The notes: a model not told the origin generated them from the letters alone. Shown: positions 51,742-64,000, counted from the first letter of the stretch. The stretch is DNA of 64,000 nucleotides from Spirodela intermedia (GCA_902729315.2 LR746264.1:684501-748500); one strand, 5' to 3'. A program made the numbers and translations.

Positions 51742-52938
51742 ATGACGGGAGGGGGGAGGATGCCGACTTGGAGAGAGAGAGAGAACAACAAGAGGAGGGA
51801 GAGGCGGCGGAGAGCGGTGGCGGCGAAGATCTTCTCCGGCCTGAGGGCTCTCGGAGATTACCGTCTTCCCAAGCACTGTGACAACAACGAGGTCCTCAAG
51901 GCTCTCTGCCGCGAGGCCGGCTGGATCGTCGAGGAAGACGGCACCACATACCGCCAGGTATCCTCCCGATGATCTCTCGCCTCTGATCCGCTGAGATGGA
52001 CTGCCATCGATCTGATTGCTGCTCCGTCCAATCCGTTCCATCTATCTTTGCCGTTCGGTTTTTCCCCCCTTCTTTGATCTCCATTCTCCGTCGATCTGGA
52101 CATCATTTATCCTGTAGAAACCCTAGAATCCATATTTGAGCTCGTAATTCGACAGGGATGATGACGACGATCACAGGTTTAATCACTATTTAGTAGAAAT
52201 CCTATGCGTCTTGATTTGCTCCAACTTGATTCCGTTTTTGGTTCAATTCCACAGGGATGCAAGCCGCCGCCGCACCAGCCGCTCTCCGGCGAGATGGTCG
52301 CCGGCGGCGGCGGCGGCGGCGGCGGATCGACGAGCATCAGCCCCTGCTCCTCCTCTCACCAACCGAGCCCGAGCCCTCTCTCCTCCTCTTTCCCGAGCCC
52401 CGTGCCTTCTTACCACGCCAGCTTGGCGTCGTCTTCCTTCCCGAGCCCCTCCAGAACTGAAAACCCTAACTCCTCTGCCATCGATCCTGCCCATCTCCTC
52501 CCCTTCCTCCGCAACCTCTCCTCCCTCCCTCCTCTCCGCATCTCCAACAGCGCTCCCGTCACCCCTCCCCTCTCCTCCCCCACCGCCTCGAGAATGCCCA
52601 CCCTGAAGGGACCAGAATGGGGGGAATACGCCGCATTCCGCCATCCCCTGTTCCCCGCCTCCGCCCCTGCGAGCCCCATCCGAGCTCGCAACCATGGCCA
52701 TCCTGCTCCCATCCCGGAGTGCGACGAGTCCGACGCCTCCACCGTCGACTCCGGCCGGTGGGGGAGCTTCCGGGGGGCGGCGCCGCCGCCCTTCTCCCCC
52801 TTCCACTTCGCCGCCGCCTTGCCGGCGACGGTGGCGGAGCAGAGCGGCCGTGTGAAGGCCTGGGAAGGGGAGAGGATCCACGACGTCGCTGTGGACGACC
52901 TGGAGCTCACTCTCGGCAGCGGGAAGCAACATAGCTAG
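51742..52938 (+). CDS. BES1/BZR1-type transcription factor, 2 exons
   Basis: Nuclear brassinosteroid-response transcription factor of the BZR family. Exons 51742-51957 and 52255-52938 join in phase 0 (CAG|GTATCC, CCACAG|GGA) to 299 residues. The DNA-binding BZR domain fills the first exon and start of the second: [61 protein letters not shown] Gly run and a long Ser/Pro-rich region follow, with many S/T-x-x-x-S/T sites expected for GSK3-type (BIN2) phosphorylation. Then come a [16 protein letters not shown] stretch fitting the PEST/PP2A-binding region, and the C-terminal EAR-type repression motif LELTL (residues 288-292). The exon split is as in other family members. It resembles the BEH3/BEH4 branch more than BZR1 itself, but the subgroup is not certain. 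Confidence 0.95.
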
Positions 52939-53744
52939 AGAAGGAAACTCCTCAGCCGGCGGCGGCGGCGTCTACAACCCCGGCAACAACCGCCGACTTG
53001 GGTTCCTATCTCCTCCGGCGTCCTCTCCGCAGCAGCGCGCCGAGTGCATTGGGTGCTCTGCGGGTTACTTTGCTCCGCCGGCGGTCTGGCTGAAACGGCC
53101 ACGTGAAGGAGAAGGACAGAGCACCCGAGGAGAGTTTCTTTCCTTTTTTTCCGTTTCCTTTAATGCTTTTCGTCCTTTGACTTCGATCTTTCCGACTCTT
53201 TTTTTCCTTGATTGAGAGGTCCGGGGACTATCCTCTTTGGACAACCATTATCTGGTTGACGTGTCATCGCCCTCTCAACCTAACCGTTACTGTGTCCGTT
53301 TATGTCCTCCACGTGGCACTGGGATGACAGAGTTTCCATCCATGTGGGATGTCTGCCATGTGGACCCCAGAAGCGCAGAACAGACAAGGGAGGGGTCAAG
53401 CACAGATGATGATGGATGGACCGGAGATGGGCCTCAAGCGCACTTATACGTGGGCCATTAGTTAATGGGCCTCCGGACGGAGGGCTGTAGAGTGGGGGGG
53501 GGCCATTGGCACGCGATCCGATGATCGGACGGTTACATGATGACGGAATCCGTAACGGTGGAGCAGTTTTGGATTGCGTTACGCTGATTTCGGAACACAT
53601 TCGGACCCGATTTGGACGGTTGCAGGCCCACTGGATCGACGAAGAGTGATCTGATTTGAGATCCACGGGGAGAGTCCAAAAAGACGGCGTTGAATAAAAC
53701 TGCCCACGTTGTCAACCGGCCGGCCACCGGCGAGGAACACGACG
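52939..53744. other. BZR1-type 3' flank and PEX11 promoter region
   Basis: The first 180 bp are GC-rich 3' UTR of the BZR1-type gene, followed by a T-rich stretch near 53130-53210. The rest is mixed DNA with CACGTGG (about 53309-53315) and other short motifs. No coding region seen. Confidence 0.6.
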
Positions 53745-54491
53745 ATGGAGGCGGCGGCGAGTACTCCGCCGGCGCCGGCGAAGAAGCAGAGGGACTTCCT
53801 CCTCCACCTCGAGGCCTACCTTGCGAAGCGAGACGGCGTCGATAAGCTCCTCAAGATCTCCCGCTACGCCACGAAGATACTCCTCGCTGCTCCTTCCGTC
53901 CGCGAGGCGGCGGAGCTTGGTCCCCGCTTGAAGGCCTTCGAGTCCAGCGTCGGCGTCAGCCGGAAGGCCTTCCGCCTCGGGAAGTTCGTCCAGGACCTCA
54001 ACGCACTGCGAACCTCCGCCGTTGGCTCCCGATCAGCGGCGGATCGGCTCCTCGCCGTGGTCGCCTATGGCGGCGAGGGGGTTTACTACTTTGTGGAGCA
54101 GTTCGTGTGGCTGTCGAAGGCGGGGCTTATTGGTGCCCGGCACTCCAAGAGCCTCCAGAAGATCAGTGCCTGGGCGGAGCTCGTGGGATACGTCGGGAGT
54201 ATAGCTCTGAAGATTGAAGACTTGAAGAAGATTCGCTTGCAGTTGACGTCTATTGTTGCTGCCAACAGGAAATCTGCTGGTTTCAATGAAGGGGGAAATG
54301 AGGAATTGAGGCGGTTGAGGGAGAAGCTGCTTCTCAAACAGCTCTCAATAGTTCAAGACCTCGCTGATGCTCTGATGGCGATTGGGGATGTGAGAGACGG
54401 AAAGGGGGTTCTATCCGGTCCCCTTCTGATGGCCTCTGCGGGCCTTTTGTCAGCGCTCATCAGCACACACAAAAACTGGTCATCTTGCTAA
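53745..54491 (+). CDS. PEX11: Peroxisomal membrane protein PEX11, intronless
   Basis: Peroxisome-elongation and division factor. The 248-residue frame starts at the only ATG (MEAAAST). It shows family blocks [20 protein letters not shown] (residues 17-36) and [10 protein letters not shown], then [19 protein letters not shown], amphipathic helices that bend peroxisomal membranes. A middle [20 protein letters not shown] segment and a [20 protein letters not shown] helix follow, with a hydrophobic C-terminal segment (about residues 224-243, [16 protein letters not shown]) before a short tail. Length and order fit the plant PEX11-C/D/E type (rice PEX11-5 group). A single GC-rich exon. Confidence 0.93.
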   Translation: MEAAASTPPAPAKKQRDFLLHLEAYLAKRDGVDKLLKISRYATKILLAAPSVREAAELGPRLKAFESSVGVSRKAFRLGKFVQDLNALRTSAVGSRSAADRLLAVVAYGGEGVYYFVEQFVWLSKAGLIGARHSKSLQKISAWAELVGYVGSIALKIEDLKKIRLQLTSIVAANRKSAGFNEGGNEELRRLREKLLLKQLSIVQDLADALMAIGDVRDGKGVLSGPLLMASAGLLSALISTHKNWSSC

Positions 54492-55094
54492 AATCAGAGG
54501 CACATCGTTCTCATTTCGTCTCCCAGACCATGAAATTCTCCTACGGCCTCGAGATCTATATTGATACATTTCACTTCCTCTCCAAGATGGGCAAATTCTC
54601 AAATGGTCTCGAGATTCGTACTGATAAATTTTCTCGCGGGTCAGTGAGCCGCAGCTTGCTGCTAACTTGATCTGGTAGACTCGAACTGGAAAAGGCCTAC
54701 CAAGGATAAATATACAGAATCTGTCAAAAGGTAAACTATTTGATTTCTTGGAAAAGTAGTCAAATTTGTGGTGAATCTAGATTTGATCAATTATTTTCTC
54801 CTGTGATTGTTTTTTCTCATCATGCTTTCTCTTTGTGTGGAGTGTGTTATATTTCTGAACGACATGGGCATCACGATCTGTCATTGCCAGAGCATCAGGC
54901 TGTAGATTTAAGCCTCCCAAAAGGGAAAAATGGAGGTTCTAACATCATCTTCACGATATAATTTAATATTCATGCTTGAAATCAGGTGCTGATGTGGGTC
55001 TGGATTCTTCTGTATTGATAGCAGAACTCCTGATAATTAACTCCCTTGCAGAAAATCTCCCTTGGCCTGTTTCTCATCCATCTTATGAACATTG
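54492..55094. other. Intergenic DNA downstream of PEX11
   Basis: Contains the PEX11 3' UTR and plain DNA with no supported coding region. Two related short segments (about 54525-54575 and 54585-54632) share YTCTCNNANGGNCTCGAGAT and TGATANATTT, a local duplication. The retrotransposon terminal repeat starts at 55095. Confidence 0.6.
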
Positions 55095-55468
55095 TGTTAG
55101 AACCCTGGTCCTAGACAGGAATGGACAACATACATTGAAATAAAAAAGGGATAGCTGAAGATTAACAGTAGCAAATGTAGTTGGACCCAGAAGAGGCCTA
55201 GAGTGGTGGGGACATTTGAGAGGTCCCCTACTCTCCCTCGGCTGCAGCTGCCTTAGACTACTCTTCGATAACACCCCCCCTCCTAATCTCCCCCTCAACC
55301 CTAATACCCCTTGCATCTTTACATCATAAATGACTCTTTTACCCTTGTCCCTAGAAGTCTCATCTTCCTATGAGGTTGGAGCACTTGGGTCTCCTATCGT
55401 TGAGGTGGGCCCAAGTGTTAGACTCCTCCTGCGCCCTTTAGTAAGTTAGGCCCACCAGGGGCCTAACA
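55095..55468 (-). repeat. LTR of the minus-strand Ty3/gypsy element
   Basis: A 374-bp segment bounded by inverted TGTTAG (55095-55100) and CTAACA (55463-55468), the TG...CA ends of an LTR. It lies at the 3' side of pol remnants that read on the minus strand. No clear polypurine tract was seen next to it, and the right-hand LTR was not found in this window. Confidence 0.65.
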
Positions 55469-57730
55469 TCAGATTGTTGTTACCATTTCTTAAGTTGCTT
55501 TTGATGCTGTTAGCTGGTGCCACTAGATCAACAATTCAGTGCCGCAAGGGGAGGGAAGACTGTCTATTACCTTTTGTAGGCTAACAGGCCAGTTGAGCTC
55601 CACATCTAGAATGGAAGGTGGCAGTTGAGGGGCTTTGGTGACTCCCAAAATGTGCTTCAGCTGCGACACATGGAAAACATGGTGAATTTGAGAGGTGTTA
55701 GGGAGGGTTAGTCAATATACCAGCACCAATCTTCTTTAGAATTTGGTAATGCTGAAAGAAACAAGGTGCCATCTTCTCGTTCATACTTTGGCTCAGTGAG
55801 CAGACTTGGTAGGGCCTTAGCTTGAGGTAGACCCAATCACCAACATCAAATGTGATGTTTCGTCGGTTATGCTTTGCATAAGTGCTCATATATGTCTGGG
55901 CTGTAAGGAAGTGTTGTTTGAGCTGATTGAGGATCTCCTCATGAGCTTGCAGCTATTGATCAACCTATATGGGGTTGGATGGGAGGATCATAAACCTTAA
56001 CAACATGGGAGGGTTTTACCATTTTCAATCTTGAAGGGAGTGAATTGTGTGGAGGCTTGATATATAGGGTTGTACCAATACTCGGCCCACATCAACTTGA
56101 TGCTCTGTTGTCCTGGTCAAACCCTTGCAAAACATCAAAGGCAAGTCTCTAGGAAATGATTCACCGCTTTGGATTGACCATCCATCTATACGTGATATGT
56201 TGTGCATTGTCGTAGATAAGTTCTTTGTAGTCAAAAACGTTCAGACCATAAAAATACACATGAAAATGTGATCTTGATCACTCACAATAGATGCAAAAAC
56301 TTTTTGGAGTCAGATGATGCCTTCATGAAGATAGTCACCAGTTATCGAGTTGTATAAGGCTTCTTTAGTGGGTTGAAGTGGCTGAACTTGCTGAGGTGGT
56401 CCACTACGATCATGATTGAATTTTACCCATTGGATCTTGATAGTTCATCAATAAAATATGGATGAGGTCTTTCTAAAACCCTTGTGGAATTGGCAATGAT
56501 TGTAAGAAAGCTAGAGAGAGGGCTTCAACTTTATTCCTTCGGCAAATTTCATGCCACTCCACATAATCATGTATGCTTATTTTCACATTGCATTGGAACT
56601 AGCCTTGTATATGTGCATAAATATTCAGAGTGCCTTCCTGGGGCATTATCATAATACTCCCTTAAGATACTTGGGAGTAATGATGAACCACCCATGATAG
56701 AGGAGGTCTTGATGAATTTGATACTTGGGCCGCTTGTTCGACCCAATCATGATACCGTGGATAATGTAGAGTAGATAAGGTAATGGCTTTACCTCATTGT
56801 TGAGAGCTTGCACATCGATGATATAGTGAGTACAAACGATGAGGATATTAACTACAACCTATTGGGGGCATAATGAAAGAGCATCAATAGCTATGTTATA
56901 TGCTCCCTCTTTGTAGCGAATCTCAAAGTCATAGACCAACAATTTAATTAGTCATTTCTAATATTATGAATTGATCTGATGTTGTTCCAAAAAAAAACTT
57001 GAGGCTTTGATGGTCTATAAAAACTATAAAGTGGTGGCCAAGTAGACAATGTTGTCATTTCATGACATCTAATTCAATTGCCTTGAGATATCTTTTGTAT
57101 ACCACCTTTGATTGATTCTTGAGGCTCAAAGCTTAGTTGAAGTATGCAATGGGTGCCTACATTGCATCACTACCCCTATACCTCTCCTTGAAGCATCAAC
57201 CTCAATTTCAAAATCATTTAAAAAATCACGTCTAAGATGAGTACTGTTGTGCATGATATTTTGAAATTATGGAAAGCTCTATGTTGTGGTACTACTAATA
57301 CGTCATATCATGCCACAAATCATCAATAATAACCTATTTTGCATGGGTCCACTACCACTCCTTAAGCTAAAACCACATCTTCTAAGTACCCAATTTGATC
57401 TTGAGTGAATGAAAACTTCTTGAGATTAATATAGAGGTTGTTTACATACAACAAAGTCATCACTTTGATTGATCTTCATGAGTTTTCATGTCTTTGTATA
57501 TATCAAAATCTCGTCAAAAAATATAAACACAAACTTGTGGAAGAAAATGTTGATGGTGCATATGTGAGCCCAAATGACATCACCGCAAACTTAAAAATGG
57601 TCATCGTGTGTCTTAAATGTCATTTTTGGGGATGTCACCCATCTTCATCCTTATTTGAAAACGTTTAGATTTCAAATTGAGCATAGAGAAGATCATTGCT
57701 CTATACAGCTTGATGCACACTTTAGTTTTT
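55469..57730 (-). mobile_element. Ty3/gypsy 3' half: reverse transcriptase to integrase, minus strand
   Basis: Decayed pol remnants in the order expected on the minus strand. Reverse transcriptase core at 57730-57300 has IFSMLNLKS, MGDIPK, FGLTYAPSTF and FFDEILIYTKT. RNase H at 57220-56880 has EIEVDASRRGIG, VYDFEIRYKEGAYN and a degraded ADALS end. Integrase remnants lie at about 56700-55900. The C-terminal RNITFDVGDWVYLKLRPYQ block lies at 55860-55800. Stops and shifts are frequent and no protein could be made. The element begins abruptly at the DELHGA-type position of reverse transcriptase near 57730, which is the point where the remnant at 62.8 kb stops. Confidence 0.82.
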
Positions 57731-60700
57731 ATAAATATATTAAATTTAAAATTTTAAAATTGATTTCATTGAAAAATATAAGTTGTAGTCAAATGATGAA
57801 AATAAGTTGATCCACTTAGAAGAATGATAAAATCAAGTGTTAATTTGATTATTTAAAAATCTATGTAAGATAATAGGTGACGTTGGCTTAATTTTTGTAT
57901 AATAAATCATGTAACTTTAAAATTATTAAAATTTTAAAATACTATTTTTATTTTTTAAAGAAATATTGTAGAATAAATAAATCAATTATAATTTGATAAA
58001 AGGTTTCTAAAATAGTGATAAATTTCCAGATAGATCATAGGGATGTAAGATAATATCTAGTAATATTTTAGATTTTTTGCAAAGAATATAATTTTATGAG
58101 TTTTATATTAAAAAATAAAGATAAATTATATTTAAAAAATTACGAAAAAAGAAAATTCAAATGTGTATGTAAGGATGACGTCAATGTCCTAATGAACATG
58201 AATGGATTAGAAATAGAATTCACTAAGCAAATTCTTACGTAAATGAATAGAAATGATTTAATTAATCAAATTAAGATTTGTAAAAGGTAAAAGAATTGTA
58301 ATTGAATAGAGAAGGTTTTTGAATTTAAAAATTATAAAAAATATTATTAAATTAAGTAAACAATAAGTTTAAAGTAAGAAAGTCAAAGTTTTAATTTCGT
58401 AGTGATAATTGTCAGAATTCTATACTTTGAACAATTATCATATAATATCCATGACTTTAAAGACTCTCATTATATAAATATGATATATGTATTCTCTAAA
58501 TCTTCTTGTGAAGTCTATAAATCAATGACATAGATTGACAAATTATTTTCAACTGTATTACTTAATAAAATAAAAAAATAATATTTATTAAAATTCTAAC
58601 TATTATCATTTGATGGAGAATTAAATAAAGGTAAGGTGTGTCTTAAAGAGTTTTATTATCAAGCATGGACAATAAGAAGAGACTCTTCATCATATCTAAG
58701 ACATTCTTAAGAAGTGATAACTCATCTCTTGGTAGACCATTTTTTTATCAATGATAATTAATTTGTCTATCAATCAAAGATGATTTACTTGATAGATTTA
58801 TAATTTTTTTATCTAGAATCATTTAGTAGTTGATAATAATGCTCTACAAATTATATTAATGATATTTTTGTTGATAATTAAGTAATTATAATAGTTTAAT
58901 TATTGACTAATATTCTACAAAAAAATATAATTTAATCAAATAAAAATCTACATTTTGACTATTATGAGATTCAAACCTTCTCCGATCATTTACTCATGTG
59001 TGAGAGAGGTAATTAATTACACTCATACCTTTACCTAGTGACGCTATAGAGGTGTTTTCTTCTCATAGCCAAGGAAATTACATGAGAGTGCTAACACAGA
59101 TTTAGTCTTACATCATTTATTTTTTGACTTAGGAGACACATATAAAATAATACATGATTATTTCACCAATAACGTCTTCTCACATGTGTACAACCACCTC
59201 TTGCCTTATACTTCACTGGCCACTAATGATGTGGAAGAAGAGTGATGCACACGTGTCCCCTATTAGTCCTTACTCAGGCCCCCTACTTGTAACTTTACTT
59301 GATTGTCTTTTGATCTACTTACGGTCTTAGCTGGGGTGGTGGGTCCTCTTTTTTTCTAGATTATTTTTATTTTATTTATTTCTCTTCATTTATCTCAAAA
59401 AGTATAAAAATTCATATAAAATCACATAATTAACCAAAAAATCACATGAACTAAATAAAAAAATATTTTTCATAATTTAAGATAAATATAATTCTATTTA
59501 TCATAATTTAAAGCTTAAAATATATCATTAATTAATTATTAACTTATGATAAGATTTATTAGTAGGTACCAAAGAATAAATGGTTGAATAATAAAGTCAA
59601 ATTTGAAAATTGTGGATATTTATTTATTTATATATTATTATATTTGTATAAAAAATAGAATTTTATGATATTATATATATTTATGTAGATAAAATAGAAG
59701 AAAATATTTAAACAATAAGCATCATTGACTTAGTCAACCTTTGTCTACAAGAGGAGAGAGAGAGAGAGTGGTGGGCCATTAGGAATATGACCCAATAAGG
59801 GGAAAAAGAAGAAATCAAAGAGAGGAAAGATGGGCAGCATGAACTCCTTTGTTGGGGGTGATGCTAATAAATGGAGTCTTGACAATAAAAATACTAAAAC
59901 AAAGGTTTTCAAGAATTTATATCATAAAGACCCACATCTAGAATCCAAAAACATGAACCTTATTAGATTGAATGATTGAAATTGATGAAAATAATAACAC
60001 ATAAATTAAAAATTAAAGTATGAGGTGTTGTTTGATTATTTTTATAGAATATCTATACTAAGGCCATGAATCAAGGTCTATGGTATGCAAGTTAATCACT
60101 TTTGGAGTCTCCACGTTGAGTCTAAGAATGAGTGCACAACCTACTTTATCCATAAAGCTTTGTGCCACTCCAATGGATGTAGTTAATAAAACTCATAGTC
60201 TACCACCTACTAGAAAGGGTGACGTGACTTACTCATTGTTTATTAAATCACGTAAATTTAAAATTTATAGAATTAGAAATTATTAATTTTTAGATATTAT
60301 AAGTATTTTTAAATAATTATATCAATTATAATTTAATAAAAGATTCTAAAATTACTAAGAAATTTCTAGGTGGATCGTAAGGATGTAATATAATATATGA
60401 TAATATCTAATAATTTTTCACAAATAATATGATTTTTTATCATTTTTAGACTAAATAATGAAGATAAATATATTTTAAATTCACAAAAATGGAAATAAGA
60501 GTGAGGACATCAAGATGACGTTAGTAGCTCGACAAATGTGAATCGAGCACAAATAAAGTTATATTTGACAATTCTTACATAAGTGATTATAAATAATTTA
60601 ATTGATCAAATTAAGTTATGTAAAAGTCAAATGAATCATAATTTAATAAAGAAGAATTTTAAAACTTAAAATCACATAGCATATCAATTAATTAAGTAAA

Positions 60701-62789
60701 AATTAGGTTAAAAATAAGAAATGTAGAGTTTCTACCTCGTGAAAGTAATTATTATAATTTTGTGTTTGAGAGTATCATCAAGTGATGTCCATGACCTCAA
60801 ATGATCTTCTTGAAAATGGATGACTTGGGCATTCTCTAGATCTCGTTTCATAGTCTAGAAAATATAAAAAAAGTTTAAACTAGTTAAAAATAATAAAACA
60901 TGACTATAACATTTGAGGTGACTATAGTATAATGTCTATGGCTTCAAAGAGTCTTCTTGAACATGAACAATGTGGGTAATTTCTAAATTTTCTTGTGAAG
61001 TCTAAAAATTAATGAAGTGAGTCGACAATTCATCTTCAGCAACTGTTATTTGACAAAAATAAGTTGGATAAAGGTGGAGTATCTTAGGAAACTTTATCCT
61101 TAGGTCTGTATAATAAGAGAAGTCTTTTTATCATATCTGGTATGCTCTCAGAAGGTGGTGACTCATTCTCAAAGAATTATCTTCTTTTTGACAACGATTT
61201 ATTTGTTGATCAATCAAAGATAATATATTTGATAGATTCATTACTATTTTATTTAAAATCATTCTAAAATTTTAGTAACAATGTTCTGTGAATCTCATTG
61301 ATGACATTTTCACTAATGATTGAATAATTTTAGGATTTAATCATTCACAATTAATATGTAAGAAAATCATAATTTAATCATATACAAATATGAGTTTTAA
61401 CTATAATAGATTAAACCTTCATCGTTGCTTGCATATAAGAACAGGAGTGAATTAAGTATGTAAATACTCATATAATGTGACATCATAAAAGTATTTACTT
61501 CTCATAAATAAATGATATTTTAAGTATTAAAATTATTAAAAATCTTTTGAGAAATTGTGAGGTGAATTTAATGTCACATTAGTTGTTTCTCTAGTTTTTG
61601 AGATGGATATATAATAATACAAGATGTTGTCATCAATAAGTATTTCTTTTACATGTGTATGACCACTCTTTACCCTATGTTTGGTTAGTCATTTGTGACA
61701 TAGAAAGAAAGAGTGATGCACATGTGCCCGTCAACTTTTAGGCCATTAACTTATTTGTGGCTCCACTCAACTATGCTTATGACTTGCTTAGAGGTCTAGT
61801 TGGCCAACATGTTTTTTTTTTCTGTATTATTATTACATTTTATTTATCTTCATTTATCTCAAAAATAAGATTATACAAAATATATAAATTCACATAATTA
61901 GTTAAAAATTATATTAACTAACTAAAACTATTTTTCATATTTTATCAAAAATATAAGCTTATTTATCATGAGTTAAGACTTAAATTATATTATTAATTAA
62001 TTAATAGTTTATAATAATGAAGACTTATGAAAAGAGCAAATGATAGAATGAGTCTATGATGCATAACTTGAGAGCTCCCTAAGACTTGACACCATGATGA
62101 AGGATGACATACAGCTTGAACATAACTCTTGTGACCCTACATCAAGGTAAGAGGTGAATCTTCTAGCCACTATTACATTGAAGAGTAACTTGTCATCATT
62201 GTCATCATTATGAGTGTCATTGTTATCATTCCCAACTCCTTTGTTGCTTGTCATATAGAAGAGAACTCAGAACATTGTTGTCCTCATGAGCATCGTTGTT
62301 GTCACCATTAGCTTCTCTCTTTGTTATGTTAAAAGTGGGACATCGGATCATGTGCCCAACTCTACTCATTTCATTTTAATTAAAGAATCATCCCCCACAT
62401 ATTGTTGGTTCAAATCCCCATTCATCCTAATCATCATGATTTTCAATAGTTATTTTACAGAAATTCTTAACTATTACACTTTTTACTAAAATTTATTAAA
62501 AAATCCAATAAACTCATAAATATAGAAAAATAGTGAAAAAAAATCAAAAAATTGTCTTTAAAATATCAAAAAATTAGAGATATGGGTATCAGATTAAGAA
62601 ATATTTTAACATATAATTTAATGATTTTAAAATTATTATACATGCAAATGTTATAAATTAGAATAAAATTTAGATTAATTAGTCAAAACATATTTTTCTT
62701 TGATTAATCTCCTAATCATGTACATTTATATAAATTAATATAACCATAATGAATATATAACATGAATTAACACATAAAAATATTACATT
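57731..62789. repeat. About 5 kb of AT-rich DNA with two direct repeats, inside a Ty3/gypsy element
   Basis: Very AT-rich DNA without gene-like frames. Two diverged direct copies (about 57870-59590 and 60215-62050) match in order: GGGTGACGT...AAATTTAAAATT, TCAATTATAATTTRATAAAAG, a GTAAGGATGTAAKATAATAT stretch, a GACGTYA segment, TCTTGTGAAGTCTA, GATCAATCAAAGATRAT-like blocks, AGAGTGATGCACAYGTG, and CTTCATTTATCTCAAAAA. Copy 2 carries an extra internal duplication near 60780-61010. A unique spacer of about 625 bp separates the copies. It is either an LTR-like non-autonomous element or an old duplication. Confidence 0.7.
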
Positions 62790-64000
62790 ATTATAACTCA
62801 TATAATAATTCATCGACTGGTAGAATTAGGAATTTATTTAAGACCATCGCTTGATTAAGGACATGATAATAGACGCATAACCTTCAGCTATTACGTTTCA
62901 TTCTAACTAATATTATTTGACTTAAATATGAATTGTTAGAGGGTCAAATGATTTTTGTTGTGCACATTTCTCTAATGATTCTTTCTCAAATCACTCAATT
63001 TTCTCTTTCTAAAAATGAGGGTACTTGTAGGGTCAAACATTGTCGGCCTTATGTATGGTGTAAGTGGATTATTTTTATGTATCTCTTTTAGGTTTTTAGG
63101 GCTGTAATTCTCTAGAAATCATTGAGGTTTCCTTTCCAATTGCTGGTGCACTTGAAATCTTTCAAGTTAGAGGTGATTCGTAAATTTGAACAACCTACTT
63201 ATATTCCACCAAAAAATCATACTCATTTGATAACTCTTGAGTTAAATATTTCAAATATTTGTCATGCTCAAATGCAAATCTTCATTAAGTGTGACTATTG
63301 TCTTATCTCTGGTGAATTTAAGTGGGAACTAAGTTCAATTGACTTTTTGTTGGTCCCAAGGTCTACAACTATTGCATACCCATGATAAGGTCTATGTTGT
63401 ATATACTAAATGAAAGGAAGTTGTCAACAATGATGATCTCTTGTAAATTGAAGATGCCTTATGTACACACAACTTTTTTTCTTATTAACACATTAGTACC
63501 CACAACTATACCATAGTTGTTAGTATTTGTCATTAGTACTTTCAATTGTACAATAACATCTATGAAAATAAATTATGTTGTCTCACAGTCGATTAGAGTC
63601 ATTCGTTCACCTTTCCTCCAAGTTTAATAGTCTATGGATTAGTGAGTCCTATTACATAATTTATGGAGAGCTCAATTTTCACCTTTGATGGTAACTATAG
63701 TTTAGAGTTGCCACCGTTCTTTGTAAGATCTACTACTATTTCTTTTATTTGATTTAGTTACTCATGTCTTCTTGTAACACCATCAACCTTAGTTTCTTTT
63801 TGCAGATGTGTCTTAGAGAGAACCACTCATCACATGTAAAGGAAAACCTTATAATATGATGTACTTGTAAATTCATCTTTAATGAGGTTCAAGTGCCTTC
63901 TCTTCTATAATTAAGTGTGCTTCTTCTTACTATCATATTCTTTTGTCTACTATTTCCTATTTTACTATCCTCAACATTTGAAATCTTTGGTGGGATTCAC
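62790..64000 (-). mobile_element. Ty3/gypsy 5' half: gag end, protease, reverse-transcriptase start, minus strand
   Basis: Minus-strand remnants that run off the window edge. A zinc-knuckle-like DEWFSLRHICKKKLR lies at about 63810-63850. Protease-like MTLIDCETT is near 63600, followed by NTNNYGIVVGTN, LQEIIIVDNFL and IDLIMGMQ at 63560-63390. The reverse-transcriptase fingers lie at 63000-62790: a degraded ERIIREM...KII block, IILVRMKRNS and VLNKFLILPVDELLYEL. Reading then stops matching at the position where the remnant at 57.73 kb resumes, so both are probably one element. Heavily decayed, non-functional. Confidence 0.75.

Noticed and set aside
51256-51791. Long frames on both strands in the BZR1-type leader region
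   Set aside because: They are low-complexity Arg/Glu or Ser/Leu runs produced by GA/CT repeats; the real coding start is at 51742.
52243-52934. Long minus-strand frame opposite the BZR1-type exon 2
   Set aside because: It is a GC-driven shadow; the plus frame contains the BZR-family continuation and the EAR motif.
55095-55468. Solo LTR interpretation
   Set aside because: The flanks show no matching target-site duplication, and pol remnants adjoin one side, so it is better read as the 3' LTR of the minus-strand element.
62054-62489. Small frames with an Asn/Asp run (minus) and a possible zinc-knuckle-like CYVKSGTSDH (plus)
   Set aside because: Too short and low-complexity, with no neighbouring gag or pol on the plus strand to support a second element.

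Overview
This window is nuclear DNA of a flowering plant. Every recognisable gene is a plant gene. Most carry several GT-AG introns in AT-rich DNA, and some encode organelle-targeted proteins. The very GC-rich coding regions of the geranylgeranyl diphosphate synthase, BZR1-type, PEX11 and UPF0496 genes, set against AT-rich introns, look more like a monocot than a eudicot, but the species cannot be fixed from the sequence. Long (CT)n/(GA)n microsatellites are very common.

Left part (1-23.7 kb): an adenosine-5'-phosphosulfate kinase gene (+), a ZCF37-like gene (-), a long gene-poor stretch with a decayed Ty3/gypsy retrotransposon (+, about 7.2-11.7 kb), an F-box gene (-) whose 3' end lies about 115 bp from the retrotransposon end, and a 16-exon coiled-coil protein gene (-). 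The coiled-coil gene faces the next gene head to head across about 760 bp.

Centre (23.7-47 kb): the complex I subunit NDUFS4 (+), the plastid arginine-pathway enzyme N-acetylglutamate synthase (+, 10 exons), a small cysteine-rich CYSTM membrane protein (-), a SAP30-like chromatin protein (-, 6 exons), a UPF0496/At14a-like protein (-, one exon) and a tRNA-Asp(GUC).

Right part (47-55 kb): an intronless plastid-type geranylgeranyl diphosphate synthase (+), a BZR1/BES1-type brassinosteroid transcription factor (+, 2 exons) and an intronless PEX11 peroxisome-division protein (+). From 55 to 64 kb there are no host genes. This end holds pieces of a minus-strand Ty3/gypsy element. Its reverse-transcriptase reading region appears to be split by about 5 kb of very AT-rich DNA built from two old direct repeats.

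The genes are an ordinary mixture of unrelated housekeeping and regulatory functions; no operon or functional cluster is implied. The items most worth checking are the AT-rich nested repeat structure at 57.7-62.8 kb, the recurring two- or three-copy local duplications (one of which supplies the 3' end of a coding region), the (CT/GA)n tracts placed at promoters and splice acceptors, and the unclear first exon of the APS kinase gene. All exon borders were worked out by eye from reading frame, GT-AG signals and remembered family sequences.
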